From contig JAKCPB010001386.1 of NCBI GenBank assembly GCA_021442155.1, forward strand, positions 52,130 to 116,129: a stretch of DNA of 64,000 bases, given 5' to 3'. Of this stretch, positions 47,231-59,400 are shown piece by piece. Positions within the stretch are counted from its first letter, which is position 1. Each line of letters opens with the position of its first letter. The notes beneath the pieces were generated by a model. The model did no database searches. It saw nothing but the letters and a program-made list of their open reading frames with translations, and was not told where the DNA came from. Position numbers and translations under genes: made by a program. The stretch is from Cymbidium sinense (taxonomy: Eukaryota; Streptophyta; Magnoliopsida; Asparagales; Orchidaceae).

Positions 47231-48500
47231 TTGAACTCATCAAAAGTACCTCTTAAAGGGAGGTTGCCATTTCTAAGAAGGACCAGGAGTTAAAATTGGA
47301 GGCAACCATTCATGGATTACCTAAATAAAGGTAAACTACCTCAAGAGAAGTCCCAAGCCCATCAAATGAAGCAAAGAGCATATTATTACACTCTTGTGGA
47401 TGGTGTCGTTTACCGGCATTATTTTGATCCTATATGGTTACATTGTTTAGACAAGCACAAAGGCCATAATATCATGACTGATGTACACTTAGGATTATGT
47501 GGAGGCAACCAATCTGATCCGAAGATGAAAGTTATGATCAAGAGATTAGAATACTACTGGCTATTGATGATCAAAGTTTGCATAGATATGGCTAGGCGAT
47601 ACCACCAATGTCAAATACACGGTGTGGTCCTACACCAACCACCCAACATTCTATTACATTGGCCTCATACATGTAAGTGTTGGGGGTACCAACATAGTGG
47701 GTCTAATTGATCCTCCTTCATCTGGGTCATGGTTCATTTTAGCTAATAACTACTTTTCTAAATGGTAAGGTGAGTGAGAGATCATATGATTTGCTCTAGT
47801 TTGGAACCATATTGTATAAGTTCGAGTGCCTTGGTGAATTATATATGATAATGGTACTGCAATCAAGACCACCGACATCAATAACTTTGCCCAAAGACAC
47901 AACATAGATTGGAGATATTCTACCATCAACTACCTGAGGGAAAATGACTTAGTAGATGCCTTCAACAAAACTCTCATCTAAATACTAAAGAAGATAATCA
48001 ACAATAACAAGCAATAGTAGCATGTTCAGTTAGTTGAAGCCATGTGGTCCTACTGCACCACATATAGAACTCCAACTCAGTCTACTCCTTCCTCCTAGTG
48101 CATGGGTCCCAAGCCGTTCTACCATTAGAAGTCCAACTCCCATCACTAAGGATAGCTGTGGGTAGCAAGATCACCATAGAGCAGAACACCAAGTTGGGTT
48201 AGAAGAGTTTGAAGGTTTGGAGGAGAGACACTTGCGGGCATGCCAAAATCTCAAGTTGTATAAAGCTAAAATGATTCAAGCTCACAACAAGTTGGTTTGT
48301 CCTAAATGTTTTCAAGTAGGAGAGCTTATTTTAGTTCTAAGGAGACTAATTATTTCCTGTTAAAAGATGGGAGGCAGTTTGAACCCCCTTGGTGCCCCAT
48401 AAAGAAGACCTACCAAGGAGGATCTTATCCTTCTTAATCATAAGGAAGAGCACCTAATTCTTCCAATCAATGGGCTCTACTTAAATAAATATTATAAATC
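47231..48500 (+). mobile_element. Tat-type element, integrase remnant
   Basis: The open frame 47312-47710 holds the pre-integrase linker (KGKLPQEKSQAHQMK) and the N-terminal zinc-binding domain. The latter is damaged: the second His of the H-H-C-C site is Asn (CGGNQS) and the first Cys is Tyr (RRYHQCQIHG). The catalytic core follows in other frames. The first acidic residue is changed (WGTNIVG where Asp is usual), DNGT with the second Asp is kept near 47850, and the Glu position reads VDAFNKTL, an Asp. A stop breaks the frame near 47770. The C-terminal GELILVLRR-like end lies near 48325. Integration activity is not possible from this copy. Confidence 0.8.
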
Positions 48501-49552
48501 ATGTTTTAAAATAATTATATTCAATGAAAATTCCATTTTGAATTCAATCTCTTCCATGTTAAAAGTATTCTTGTTTGCAAACCTACCATGATGTGTTTAG
48601 GTAGGTAAGGAACCCAAGCACATCCATCCTTCATTAAGACAACACAAACACAAACTACACACAAATATATAAAATAAACCCATATTTTTTATCTCAGGTT
48701 ACTTTGAGTTGAGATAACACCCCAAGTGGCACTCACTCATTAGCTACTTTAGGTCGGGCTGACATGTTACCCTGCTAGTGTGTCACCCCAGTGGTCATCT
48801 TTCTTTGGAGGATGTAAGTCTGCTATGCTTTCATCGATGAGCACCTGGTTAATTTTGTAAGCCTTACTGTATGGCCGATAAGCTCTCTCATGTTAGCTTC
48901 ATTTAAGAGGATGTGAGTCTGCTACGCTTTCTTCTTGGATTAGCCTTCATGCACAAACTAGGTCGAGTATAGTTGAGGTTTAGGATAAGTCCCCTAGTAG
49001 CTCCTTCCCTTCTGACTGCTTCAGGTCTGGGTCCAGTCCTTCCATGGGGCTCCCCGCTTAGTAGTCGCTCTAGGTTAGATAGCACCTATCCTGCTAATGA
49101 CAGACTATCCCGATGATCAGTTCCACATGGAAAGTTGTAAGCCTACGTACTTTCTTTCCAAATTGATCGTTGCACACTAACAGACATCTTAGGTTGGTTG
49201 GTTCCCACTATGCTAATGGATACACCACTCATGCTAACGGATACATCTTAGGTTGGTTGGTTCTCACACCTTAGGATACACCACTCATGGCAGATGCAAG
49301 TCTACTATGCTTTGTCTGAGTTGGCCACCACACCTATAGGCATTCTTTCCATGGCTCAGATAACGTAGCAGACTCCCTTGTGGGCACTATATTTGGATCA
49401 CGCCTTTGTGCCCCCATTTAGGCATCGGTTACTATCGGATTAGAGCCTTTCAAAACCACTGTTGGAGAATCAGTAAAGATTCTCCCTTGGCCTAGTAAAT
49501 CTGAGGTAGGTGAAGGCCTACATAGCCCCTTCTGTGGTCACACCAATTTTAT
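48501..49552 (+). mobile_element. Tat-type element 3' region with degenerate tandem motif
   Basis: Noncoding kilobase between integrase and the telomere-like array. It contains four spaced copies of a GATGTAAGTCTGCTATGCTTTC-like motif, given here by position: about 48813, 48909, 49133 and 49285. Two copies of CTTAGGTTGGTTGGTTC lie near 49190 and 49246. It ends where TTTAGTTTATTTC begins at about 49553. It could be the 3' untranslated part and a piece of the 3' LTR; the other LTR is missing, so this cannot be confirmed. The minus-strand frame 48903-49085 is chance. Confidence 0.55.
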
Positions 49553-50424
49553 TGTAGGTTTATTTAGTTTATTTCTTATTTATTTGAGCTTATTTTATTT
49601 ATATTTAGGTTTATTTATTTTTATTTAGTTTAGTTTATTAGGTTTATGTATTTATTTAGAGGTTTTATTTTAGTTTATTTTTAGGTTTAGTTGATTTTTT
49701 GAGTATTTTATTTTATTTTAGGTTTAGGTTTTATTTTATAGGTTTAGTTTAGTTTTATTTTTAGGTTTGGTAGGTTTTGTTTTAAGTTTATTTTAGGTTT
49801 TATTTTTAGTTTAGGTTTAAATATTTAGATTTGTTTTATTTAGTGAGGTAGGTTTAGTTTAGGTTTAGATTTTATATTTATTTAGTTTATTTTAGTTTAG
49901 GTTTAGGTTTATTTTATTATATTTATTTTATTTTTATTTTAGGTTTAGGTTTTCTTTTAGTTTAGGGTTTAGGTTTATTTTATTAGGTTTTTACTTTACT
50001 TTATAGGTTTAGGTTTTATTTAGTCTTTATTTTATTTTATTTTAGGTTTTCTTATTTTTTATTTTAGTTTTTATTTTATTCAAGTCTTTTTCTCTTAGGT
50101 TGATTTAATTTTTTTTGTTTAGTTTAGGTTTTATTTATTTTATTTTAGTTTATTTTATTTTTTATTTAATTTTATTTTTTAGTTTTAGGTTTAGGTTTTC
50201 ATTTTTTTTTATTTTATTTATTTTATTTAAGTTTAAGTTTATTTATTTATTTTATTATTAGGTTTTATTTAGTTTAGTTTAGGTTTTTGGTTTTAGGGTT
50301 TATGGTAGGGTTTAGTGTTTGGTAGGGTTTGAGGGTTTGGGGGGTTAGGGTTAATGATTTAGGGTCTAGTGTTTAGGCTTTAGGGTTTACGGTTTTGAGG
50401 GTTTGGGGTTTAGGGCTTCGGATT
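49553..50424 (+). repeat. Telomere-like array
   Basis: TTTA/TTTAGG repeats, G-richer near the right end (50280-50420, GGGTTTGGGG words). No retrocopy of the RNA-binding protein is found here. No gene seen. Confidence 0.85.
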
Positions 50425-51895
50425 ACCATTAAAAAAATCAACCACAGCCTCTATGAGATCATTTTTAGTAATAAACCAACATTTTTGAAAACATTACGTA
50501 GTAAAACCCTCCGGACCAGCAACAGAATCTATGTTCATCCTATTAAGAACTTTAAAAATTTCATCTTCATTAGGCACAATAGTAAGAAAATTATTATCAT
50601 CATTGGTAATAATAGAAGGAATTAAGTGGTTTAGAAATAGCTTCAAGAGCAACTCTTATTAATCATATTTCTAAAGTAAGTAATGACTAAATACTTAGTA
50701 TCATTATTCTCCATAATCCATTCTCCATTGTCATCTTTAATTTTTTGAATATTATTTAAGGCTCCCTTTTTATTAACTAAAGCATGGAAATAGCTAGTAT
50801 TCTTGTAACCATCTGTAATGTGTTTACTGGCATCTTTTTGGTGCCAAAAAGTCTCTTCCATATTTTAAAAATTAACAAGCTTATCTATCACCTGAGTGAA
50901 GTCCTTAATCTTAGAAGGATCAAACATAATAGAGACTTGAAGATCACAAACCATTTTTCCATATCTTTGATATTAGAAAAGGTTTTAAAATAATACTTGT
51001 TCCACCAACCCAAATTTTTTTTTATGTCTTTTAAGCTTAAACCAAAGTCTATTCATCCCCATAATAGAATTATCGGATGTAAAGGAGCTTTCCAATTGTT
51101 AGCCACAACATTAAAAAAATCAATATAATCCACATGTTCAAATCAAAAAAGAGAAATTTTTAATCTATTAGAATTATCTTTAATAGAAACCAAAAGAGGA
51201 TCATGATCAGACAAGGTTCTACTTAAATGATCGATAAAAGTAATAGGCCATTGAGTAATCCAATGAGTATTAAAAAGAATCCAGTCCAACCTTTGCCAAA
51301 GTCTAGAGTTTTGCCAAGTATAACCAATATTAATCAAATTACAATCAAGGATCATATTGGATAATTCTTCCATGGAATGAATATTAGGAGAGAAACCACC
51401 ACTTTGTTTAGAAGAGAACAAAATAGTGTTGAAATAATCACCAACAAACCAATGTTTATTGATAGAGGTGGCAAAATTAGTCAAGTTATCCCAAAGATGA
51501 TTTTACCATATCTATTACAAGATGCATAAACAAAAGAGCCCAAAACACAATACTCACCATAAGAGATTTGAGAATTGATAATTTTATAAAAATCATCAAG
51601 AATAGAAACGTCTACAAAGTAATTCCAAAAACACCAAATCTTATTACTAACATTAGAGAAAAATTTATTGAAACTGATCATTCTAGCAACATGGTTAATT
51701 TTATTATCATGAATAAGCGGCTCAAGAATAATTTGTAAAGAAATATTATGGATATGACAAATATTTCTAATATGGCTATGAATAGAGAGGGTACCAATCC
51801 CTCTAACATTCCAAGCTAAAAAATTAAACATAAGGGAAAGAAAAGAGGGGGAGTAAAAGTTAATTGAGAGAAGAGAGGGAGGCCACCACAACTCT
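50425..51895 (-). mobile_element. LINE fragment 3, RT N-terminus and endonuclease
   Basis: Minus-strand ORF2 start of a plant LINE. In sense order, 51481-51891 carries LAWNVRGIGTLSIHSHIR and the LEPL motif with the endonuclease's catalytic Glu. Frame 51143-51484 carries a VGDYFNTIL stretch (GDFN with an extra residue), QSGGF, RLDWILFN and LSDHDPLLV with the terminal catalytic Asp-His. Frame 50643-50861 is the linker (MEETFWHQKDASKHITDG, YFHALVNKK). The RT fingers begin toward 50425, where the sequence jumps to telomere-like DNA. Loss of the 3' half is not what 5' truncation gives, so this junction is probably a later deletion or recombination. Stops and frameshifts are present. Confidence 0.85.
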
Positions 51896-53570
51896 AGTGT
51901 TTCTTAGCAATTTGGGAGAAAAAATTTTAACAATTTTTTTCCTTTTCGAATAAAAAATTTGGAAGCCATTTTTTTCCCTTTGAATCATCATCCAAAAAGG
52001 ATTTAACAACATTAGTCATAGATTTAGGATAAATCTCTTGATGAGAAGTGAATTCTCCTTCTTTCGAGTCTCTAGAATTAATTAATGACTAATGAGCTTT
52101 GAGAATAGAAATGGAAGGAGAAGAAATTGATTTATTAAGAAGGCAAGTGGAACACCAAACCCTTCCTCATCTTTAGCCAAATTATTAGATAAAAGTGAAT
52201 CTTTTGAGAAGTTAAATCATCATAATTTTGGAATATGGAATCAGGTTTATAAACCTGATAATCATGAGGTATTAAAGCCATATTCTACATTAAATTAGAA
52301 TGATGCAAAATATTAAATTCCTCATTTATGTTCTCCATTAAAGCTTCATTTTCATCTACCAAAGTCGAAGGATGCAGGATCAATCGGAGGAAACAGTAAT
52401 CCTCATTCAAAAGTTTAGAAAAGATATTATTGTTCACATTAGAAGCCTTCAATTGTTTAAAGAAGTAAAAGGTAAATTAGCCTTATTAAGAACATTCAAA
52501 GAATCCTTTTTCTTTCCAAAGAAGTTTTTTGATATTTAATAGTGGTCAGCCTAGGGTTGGGAATAGAAGTTTCCTTAGTAAGGAGTTTCTTTTTTAGGTG
52601 AGGATGAAGAATGAAACATTCAAAATTATTGTGCCCGTGGATTTTGCAATGAAAATAAAATACAGGGAAATTTTGAAATTCAATTCTTTGCATATAATCA
52701 AAATTTTTAGATCCCAACCAGATTTCTTTGGGGTGTTTTTTTTGGTAATGTCCAATTCAACAAGGATTCTAACACTGACGGACGAGGTTTTGTAGGTATT
52801 TCTTGATCAATTTATAATGACCGACCAAATAAGGCACCCACAGCAAAAAGTAATTCATGGTTAACAAAATGAATTTGCATATTGGGGAGAGAAATCCGAA
52901 CTAGAATAATTGGGGATTCTACATTAATATTAAATAGTGGAGTCCATTTCAATAACCTCATTTAGAATTGAAAACAAAATAAGAATGAGAGAAAACACAA
53001 GAGTAATCCAAATGTCATCAACTAAATCAAAATGTGACAGGGATCAATTAAACCAATCATAAAACCATGCGAAAGTTTTAGACTATGAAAGAAAGAGTGA
53101 ATATTTTCCAGATTAGGCATACGAAGAGTAAACATTCTAACCAAAGTGAATTCAAATGGCTTAGCAAGCTTTTCCACAATTAGATCGAGTAGATAAGCAG
53201 CATGCCTCAAAAGAAGTCAAAATAAGTTCCAAGGACTCACCTGAACAACCATCCTTACCAGTGAGAATGTATTTGAATGATTTTGAAGTAGCCAAAGCTA
53301 GGGTAGGTGATGCCCTAGTAGGATCCATAAGATCTTTCAGTTTTCCCCTAGGAATCATCAGAGAAGATGCCAAGCCGTGACATCACTCCAAGGAAGACAC
53401 AAAATTGTCTAGCAGTCATCTATTTCAGAAGGAATCCAGTGAGAATCATTTAAAATAGCCGGCAAGCAGTGTCTAGAAAACCAAAAATGAGAGGGGGAAA
53501 GGAAAATCGACAGAACACAAGGAGGGGGCTTGGGCAGCGGGGGTTTTTCCATTTAATTTTTTAATATTAT
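51896..53570 (-). mobile_element. LINE fragment 3, ORF1 and 5' leader
   Basis: Minus-strand ORF1 of the same LINE, a nucleic-acid-binding gag-like protein. In sense order, 53161-53373 has SLMIPRGKLKDLMDPTRASP; 53022-53210 has VRMFTLRMPNLENIHSFFHS and GLIDPCHILI (DUF4283-like domain); 52496-52717 has FYFHCKIHGHNNFEC, a CCHC-like zinc knuckle. The rest (51896-52490) is polar and broken. The likely initiator near 53373 reads TTG rather than ATG. The leader 53380-53570 ends at TTTAGGG repeats, so this copy may keep a nearly complete 5' end. Several frameshifts make it nonfunctional. Confidence 0.8.
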
Positions 53571-53691
53571 TAGGGTTTAGCATTAGTGTTTTATGAGTAA
53601 GGGTTTGAAGTTTAGGGTTTAGGTTTTATGGTTTAGGGTTTAGGGTTTAGGATTTTAGGGTTTAAGGTTTAGGGTTTAGGGTTTAGGGTTG
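53571..53691 (+). repeat. Telomere-like array
   Basis: About 120 bases with well-kept TTTAGGG units between the 5' end of LINE fragment 3 and the start of an LTR-like unit. Confidence 0.85.
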
Positions 53692-55717
53692 TGGTGTTTA
53701 TTTTTGGAGGTGGGACTCCACGCAAATCTTAATGTATTTTTATTCAAGTGATTGAGTACTACATTAAAGTATGATGCACTATTTTGAAAGATAAAAATCA
53801 TCACCCTATAATGGACCTAATCACTTAATAAAGACTCTAATGGCATGATGGGTCTTCGAATGTAACTAAGATCTTTCTTCTACTTTACTTAGAAAAGTAA
53901 AGTAGGGTTTATATTAATCCAGATTCATTAAGTTTGCTATGGAGGAAAGCCTCCATAGTTAATTACATCATAAGGAATGGGAATTCCTTAAGAATACTCT
54001 CGATTAAAGTAGAAATTAAGGTCTCCAAAGATTTTAAGGCTGAAGTATCAAAGGATTATTTATATTAGAAAATCAAATGGGATTGTTCAAGGAGAAGACT
54101 TATTATTGAAGCCAAAGAGAATCAATAGGAAATGCTCATGATACTAGGAAGCCTAGTGAGCATTCCAATCTATCCTATGGTTGGGGTTTTTAGTGTTTGA
54201 AGTTGAAGAGATTAATTTTATTGAAGTTGAAATTATATTAGAAACCTAAGAATTATAATACAACAACATAAGATTATGGAAATGCATAAGAGGTGAGGAT
54301 TTATGTCAGTAGCCCAAAGGAAACATCTATTTTAGATCCTTAATCTAGGGAGCTTTCATTTAAGCCAAAGCACGACCTAAGTCTAAGCAAAGATGGGTAT
54401 ATGGTTTACCTCCATAAGATAGGTTAAACCACCAATCACGAGCTTACAACCGCTCTGAGTGCCTAACTTCTCCTATGCTTTAAATTCATGTAGGCAAGTC
54501 TTATGAGTTGCAAGATAGCTAGGGTAGTTATATTTAGAAAAAGACTAGAGACTTTAAACTCACTCCCTTAGAGACTAGAGCATGAGTGGTATGAATAATG
54601 ACATAATCTACAAATGCAAAATCATTTCAAATTTTATTTTAATTTTGACACTTCATTTTGATAAAGGCATTAGGATTTTGATGCTTATATGCATGATGAA
54701 AATAAGTTATGGGCCAAATCAGCTAGAAGAAGGTGTTCTCCACCACAAGGGATTCCCTCTGATGTCAAGCATTCCTCTATCATATATGGATAGAGATCCT
54801 TCATGTTCAAGAGAGAAAGAATATGCATGCATGTTGTGAGACATTCAACCATTCAGCTATAGGATTGCTAAATCTTTTAATTATCTTATTTAAAACAAAG
54901 GATTTATGGTGACGTTATGAGTTATTTTAAATTTTAATTATGAGTTATTAATTGGGGTAGAAAATTAATTTTATCCTAAGAGCCTAATCACATCTAGGCC
55001 ACACATTAAAGCATAAAGCATATAAGAAACTAAGAAAAGCATGTTGTTTCTAATGCACAATCTAAATACAACATCAAAAAATTATATAGACTACCACAAA
55101 AGAATAAAAGGCTAGTGTAGTTGGGTTTCTGCATACCCTAAAATAAAAAATGGGTAGTCTACCCACCAGATACAACCCATATAAAAAGAATAATTACAAT
55201 TAAAAAATAATAAATGCTATGGGGTGTCTTTAAATCTTCATTATTCATGTCTCCTTCATTTCTTCATATCTTTGCTTCTTTTGGTGTGGTAGGTTTCAAG
55301 GCATCACATGGCACCCTAGGAGTAAGCCTTCTAGTCAAAGCTTATCCTAAACCCCCATAGAACTAATCCTAATTCCTAATGAAAAATGATATTAAAAATA
55401 AGAAAAGTAAATCTAACTACACCTGCAAAATAAGTGTTAGCTAAACACACATACAGAAAAAGTAGTTATATTTATAATTTGGACTTAGCACCCTGCACAT
55501 GAGTAACCAAGCTCACCTATCCTAACCTGGATTATGCTTAGGGGCTTAAGGAACTTACAAAGAGATCATTTATATTTATTTTTAAGTGGTCCCTTAAGCA
55601 TAATCCCCTACAAAAAATAATTTTAGACTATCAATGACCTAACATCCAGCCAACGATTCACATTCCTAACATCTAGTCTAAAAACATTACATCATAAAAT
55701 AAAACACAATTTCCATA
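53692..55717 (+). mobile_element. LTR-like unit, 3'-truncated copy (first 2 kb)
   Basis: Homologous to 37884-39865 with the same start (TGGTGTTTATTTTT) and shared landmarks: CACCCTATAATGGACCTAATCAC, GGTCTTCGAATG, CATGATACTAG, AATTTGGACTTAGCACC. The left end abuts TTTAGGG repeats exactly where the other copy abuts its target site, so this is the true 5' end of the element. It stops at about 55717 against a minus-strand Tat integrase remnant, where the complete copy continues for 6 kb more. No gene seen; the frame at 54582-54839 has a partial counterpart near 38770-39000 but looks like chance. Confidence 0.75.
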
Positions 55718-57600
55718 TGTGGGCTTATTTTAGTTCTAGGGATTGTCGACATAAGGTTCCATTGATGAGAGCATATGAAAGAGCCCTCTACTTCATCTGA
55801 TGGGCTTGTGACTTATTTTGAGGTAGTTTTCCTTTAATTAGATAGTCTATGAATGGTTACCTCCAATCCAGCTCCTTGTCCTTTTTGGCAATGGAAACCT
55901 CTCCTTCAAGAGAGAATCTCTGATGAATTCAATAATAAGAGACTGACTTGTCTATTTTGAATTTTTATTGATATAGACTCAACTTCCAAACATGTGAACT
56001 CTTTGGTAAGCTTTCCTAGTGCATTTTCTACTGTATTCTCTCCTCGAGGGATCTTGTATATGGTAACATCTGGGATTTGGACTAATAGCTCCATGGTGTA
56101 CTTATGATAATGATGGAGCTTAGGCTTAAAAACCTTGTAGGACCCAACAATTTGGTTGATGACCAGCTAAGAATCCCCAAAGATGTTGATGTTTGGGATG
56201 CATCGTGTGACTACTAACTCCAAGTCAGCAATCAAAGCCTCATACACGGCTTCGTTATTGGTGCAAGGATTGGATAAATGGTATAAGAATCTCATCACAT
56301 CATGGTCTAGAGTTAGAAAGCTATTCCTACCCCTACCTTTTTTGGAAGAGTAGATTATGGTTCTTCTTCTTTTTTAGAGGAAGCCACACCATCAAAATAT
56401 AATTCCCATCGACGATTGCTAGTGTTCCCCAAGTTTATGATTTGTTCATCGGAGAGATCATCATTAAGTCAGCAGAAAGTGGGTGTGCTGCTAAGAAGTT
56501 TGCCAATGCTTATCCTTTCACTACATGGAGGGGTACAAAAATAATGTTAAACTATGAGAGAATCATGGACTATCGTGCCAGCCATCCGGATAGCATTGGC
56601 TGTGTCATGAGATACTATAGTAGATTGACTCTGGAGATCAAGTTGACTTTATGAGAAAGCATATAATGCCGTAGCTTTTGCAATGCAAAGATTAAAGCTA
56701 GGCAATGTTTCTCAATGGGTGGATAATTAGCTTCAGTAGAGATTAGATGACGATTGAGATAGTAGAGAGTGTTCTCTTTCCCTTCGACTTTGGCTTAGGC
56801 TAACAAAGCACCAAGGGAGTTATCTATTGCAGTAGTGTAGAGGATGAGTGGCTTGCTCGGGATAGAGGCTACTAGAACTGGTGGCATCATCAGGTAGTGC
56901 TTGATGTCTTCAAAGGCATGTTGAAACTTATCATCCCACATAAACTTGGCATCCTTTTTGACAAGTGATGAAAATGGCTGACACCATCCTGATAGGTTAT
57001 ATATGAAGCATCTTAGATATGCCAATCACCCTTGAAGTGATCTTAGTTGTGTTAGACTTTTAGGGGGTGGAATTTTTAGTATTGCTTTGATCTTCTCTGG
57101 ATTGATCTCGATTTCTCGATGTTAGACAATAAACCCAAGGAACTTCCTTGAAGCTACTCCAAATGCACACTTCAAGGGTTCATTTTGAGGTTAAATTGTC
57201 TTAACCTTTTGAAAACAACTCTCAAGTAAAAAAGGTGGACTTCTTTTTCCTTACTTTTGACTACGAGATCATCGACATAACACTCAACTTGATGATGAAT
57301 GTGTTCTAAAAGATTCGTCATAGCCTATTGGTATGTAACCGCATTATTAGGTCAAAGTAATGACATAAGCCATCTTAATTTTGAAAAGAAATATTTTTCT
57401 CATCTTCATAGGCCATCTTAATTTCAGCCGATGAGCCATCCATGAAAGAGAAGACGCATGAGATGAGGTAATGTCCACTATCGTCCAGTATTGGTAGTGG
57501 AAATTCATCTTTTGGGCATGCCTTATTTAAGTCCCTAAAGTCGATGCATAATTTGCTTCTTCTTTTAATTGGGATGACACCGCCAACCAACTAGGTATTT
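55718..57600 (-). mobile_element. Second Tat-type element: pre-integrase linker, RNase H, RT
   Basis: Minus-strand polyprotein remnant. In sense order, the RT has CIDFRDLNKACPKDEFPLPIL (57375-57590), an intact YVDD at 57268-57279 and the NP-KCAFG region near 57160. RNase H follows (56795-57025: QHAFEDIKHYLMMPPVL), with later parts at 56500-56700 and 55906-56094 (KIPRGENTVENALGKL). The pre-integrase linker (KGKLPQNKSQAHQMK) lies near 55810-55860, and the copy ends about 55718 without the integrase core. It has multiple frameshifts. It matches the + strand Tat element (37288-47400) segment by segment. Confidence 0.85.
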
Positions 57601-59400
57601 TTCTTTCTTGATGATGCCAGCATTGATCAATTTCTTGACTTCAAAAATGACCTATTATTTGATGTCTAATCGCATGCATCTAGGAGCTTACTGGTTATGG
57701 TTAACACTAGGCTCTATCACTCATTTATGGACTGTTATGCAAGGAGATAAACTGAGCATCTCTTCATAACTCCATATGAAGCAGTCATTAAACTCAGTCA
57801 ATAGCCCAACTAAGTCATTGGTTTTAGTTTAGTTAAACAAGAAATTAATGTATGTTGGGCGTAGATCTTCTTCAATCCCTAAGTAGATTTCTTTGAGTTC
57901 ATCAATGGTTTATTTGATTTCATCTTCAAACTCGCGTGCATCCTTGACTTGGAAATCATTTGGGTCATCAAGTTTCTAAGCACTCCTCTTTATAAGAGTT
58001 AGTGTGATTTGAAAAGAACCTATTAAATTTTAAGTGATTGGTGATGACTAGGAAGTAATTGTCATCATCGACTAGACCACTATATAGAATCCTAGTCCTG
58101 GCCCTGATTGAGAATGTCTGCATTTGTTATCTTGTAACCTCTTGAAGTAATCTAACCTATGTTTAGACCAAGTAGGTGGGATTAGTCCCTTATTTTCTAG
58201 ATTAAGAACACAAGGCGAGTACCAATCAAAAGGAAATTTTAATAAATATTTATATGAATCATCCTCAAGTTCTACATCAACTTCATGACTTGAGGATGAT
58301 GCTCCCAGAAAGAATCTCTGAGCCTTCATATCTATGGATGACTTAGGGGCTTCTTTAACTACCAAAACCTCAACTTTTTGTGAGGAAAGTGGGGTTAGAG
58401 CTAAGGTTCCCAATTGATGCCTGATTGTTTCACATATAGACTTGGATACACTCATGCATTGCTTTAGAGCCTGATCTTCATCACTATCCAGCTCAAGTGT
58501 CAGCTCAAAAGAAATTTGCATTGAGAAGAGTTGGCTGGTGTGCTAACCATATAAGACTCATCCCCTAAACTAGATTCTAAGTCTATATGGATAGTAGGTG
58601 TACTATTAGTAGCTAGGAAATATCTCTTTTTAGGTGATAAATAAGGAGGTCTTCCATCCCTAGGGCTGCCTCTGGATCTACCTCTTCCTCTGCCTGGTGG
58701 AGGTTGGGTCATCCTACCCATATGTTCAAATGGAGTAATGAACTATGGGTGAAATCTAATCTTAAGCTTTAGTTCCTACTCTAAATGAATTTCTCGCTCC
58801 CTTTTATTTTCAATCTTATTTTCTTTTTTCTTTTTATCCTTTTGTCTTCTTTTCCTTTTTCTTTTTCTTATTTTTTAAGCTTTGGCCAAGGTTACAAAAA
58901 TAAACTTATTGATTTTGAGGGAGGTAGTAGGCCGCATCCTTATATATGCTGACCTCGTGAACTTTAAATGGCTTGAGATATCCTTTGACACAATACTCAA
59001 TCCCACCTCTCATGAACTTGATGCATTGGTGTAGAGAGGATGGGATCATGTTGTTCTCATGTAACCACAATCTCCATAGCAAAGCATTGAAATATGTATC
59101 TGAATCTATAATGTGAAACTTGGCTTCAGTCTTCCACTTGTCAATCTCCATTGCCAACACTATGTAGCCTAAAGCCCCCTCGCCTTACTCATTGAATTCT
59201 TTCAACATCATCCTCTCTGAATTGAGTTTGGAGATGTCAATCCTCAAGTAGGCAAGGGTCTTTAGACTCATAATGTTGACTGCTACACCTAGGTCAATGA
59301 ACACTCTGGATAGCCTAAATCTACCCATGTCCACTATGATGTACAAAGGATGGTTGTGTCTGATCGCCCCTAAAAGCAAGTCTTAATTTTTGAAAGTGAC
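57601..59400 (-). mobile_element. Second Tat-type element: protease and spacer
   Basis: Minus-strand region between gag and RT. Frame 59185-59379 holds the aspartic protease start (RVFIDLGVAVNIMSLKTL); the active-site triplet reads Asp-Leu-Gly, where retroelement proteases usually have Asp-Thr/Ser-Gly. Frame 58906-59160 has the protease end (EIDKWKTEAKFHIIDSDTYFNALLWR, NMIPSSLHQCIKF), which matches 37300-37450. Frames 58072-58521 and 58500-58721 form a long acidic spacer before RT. A pyrimidine-rich, low-complexity section lies at 58795-58880. Confidence 0.8.

Noticed and set aside
48903..49085. Arg-rich minus-strand frame in the Tat 3' region
   Set aside because: Short, without domain or conserved context, and spans the degenerate tandem motif.
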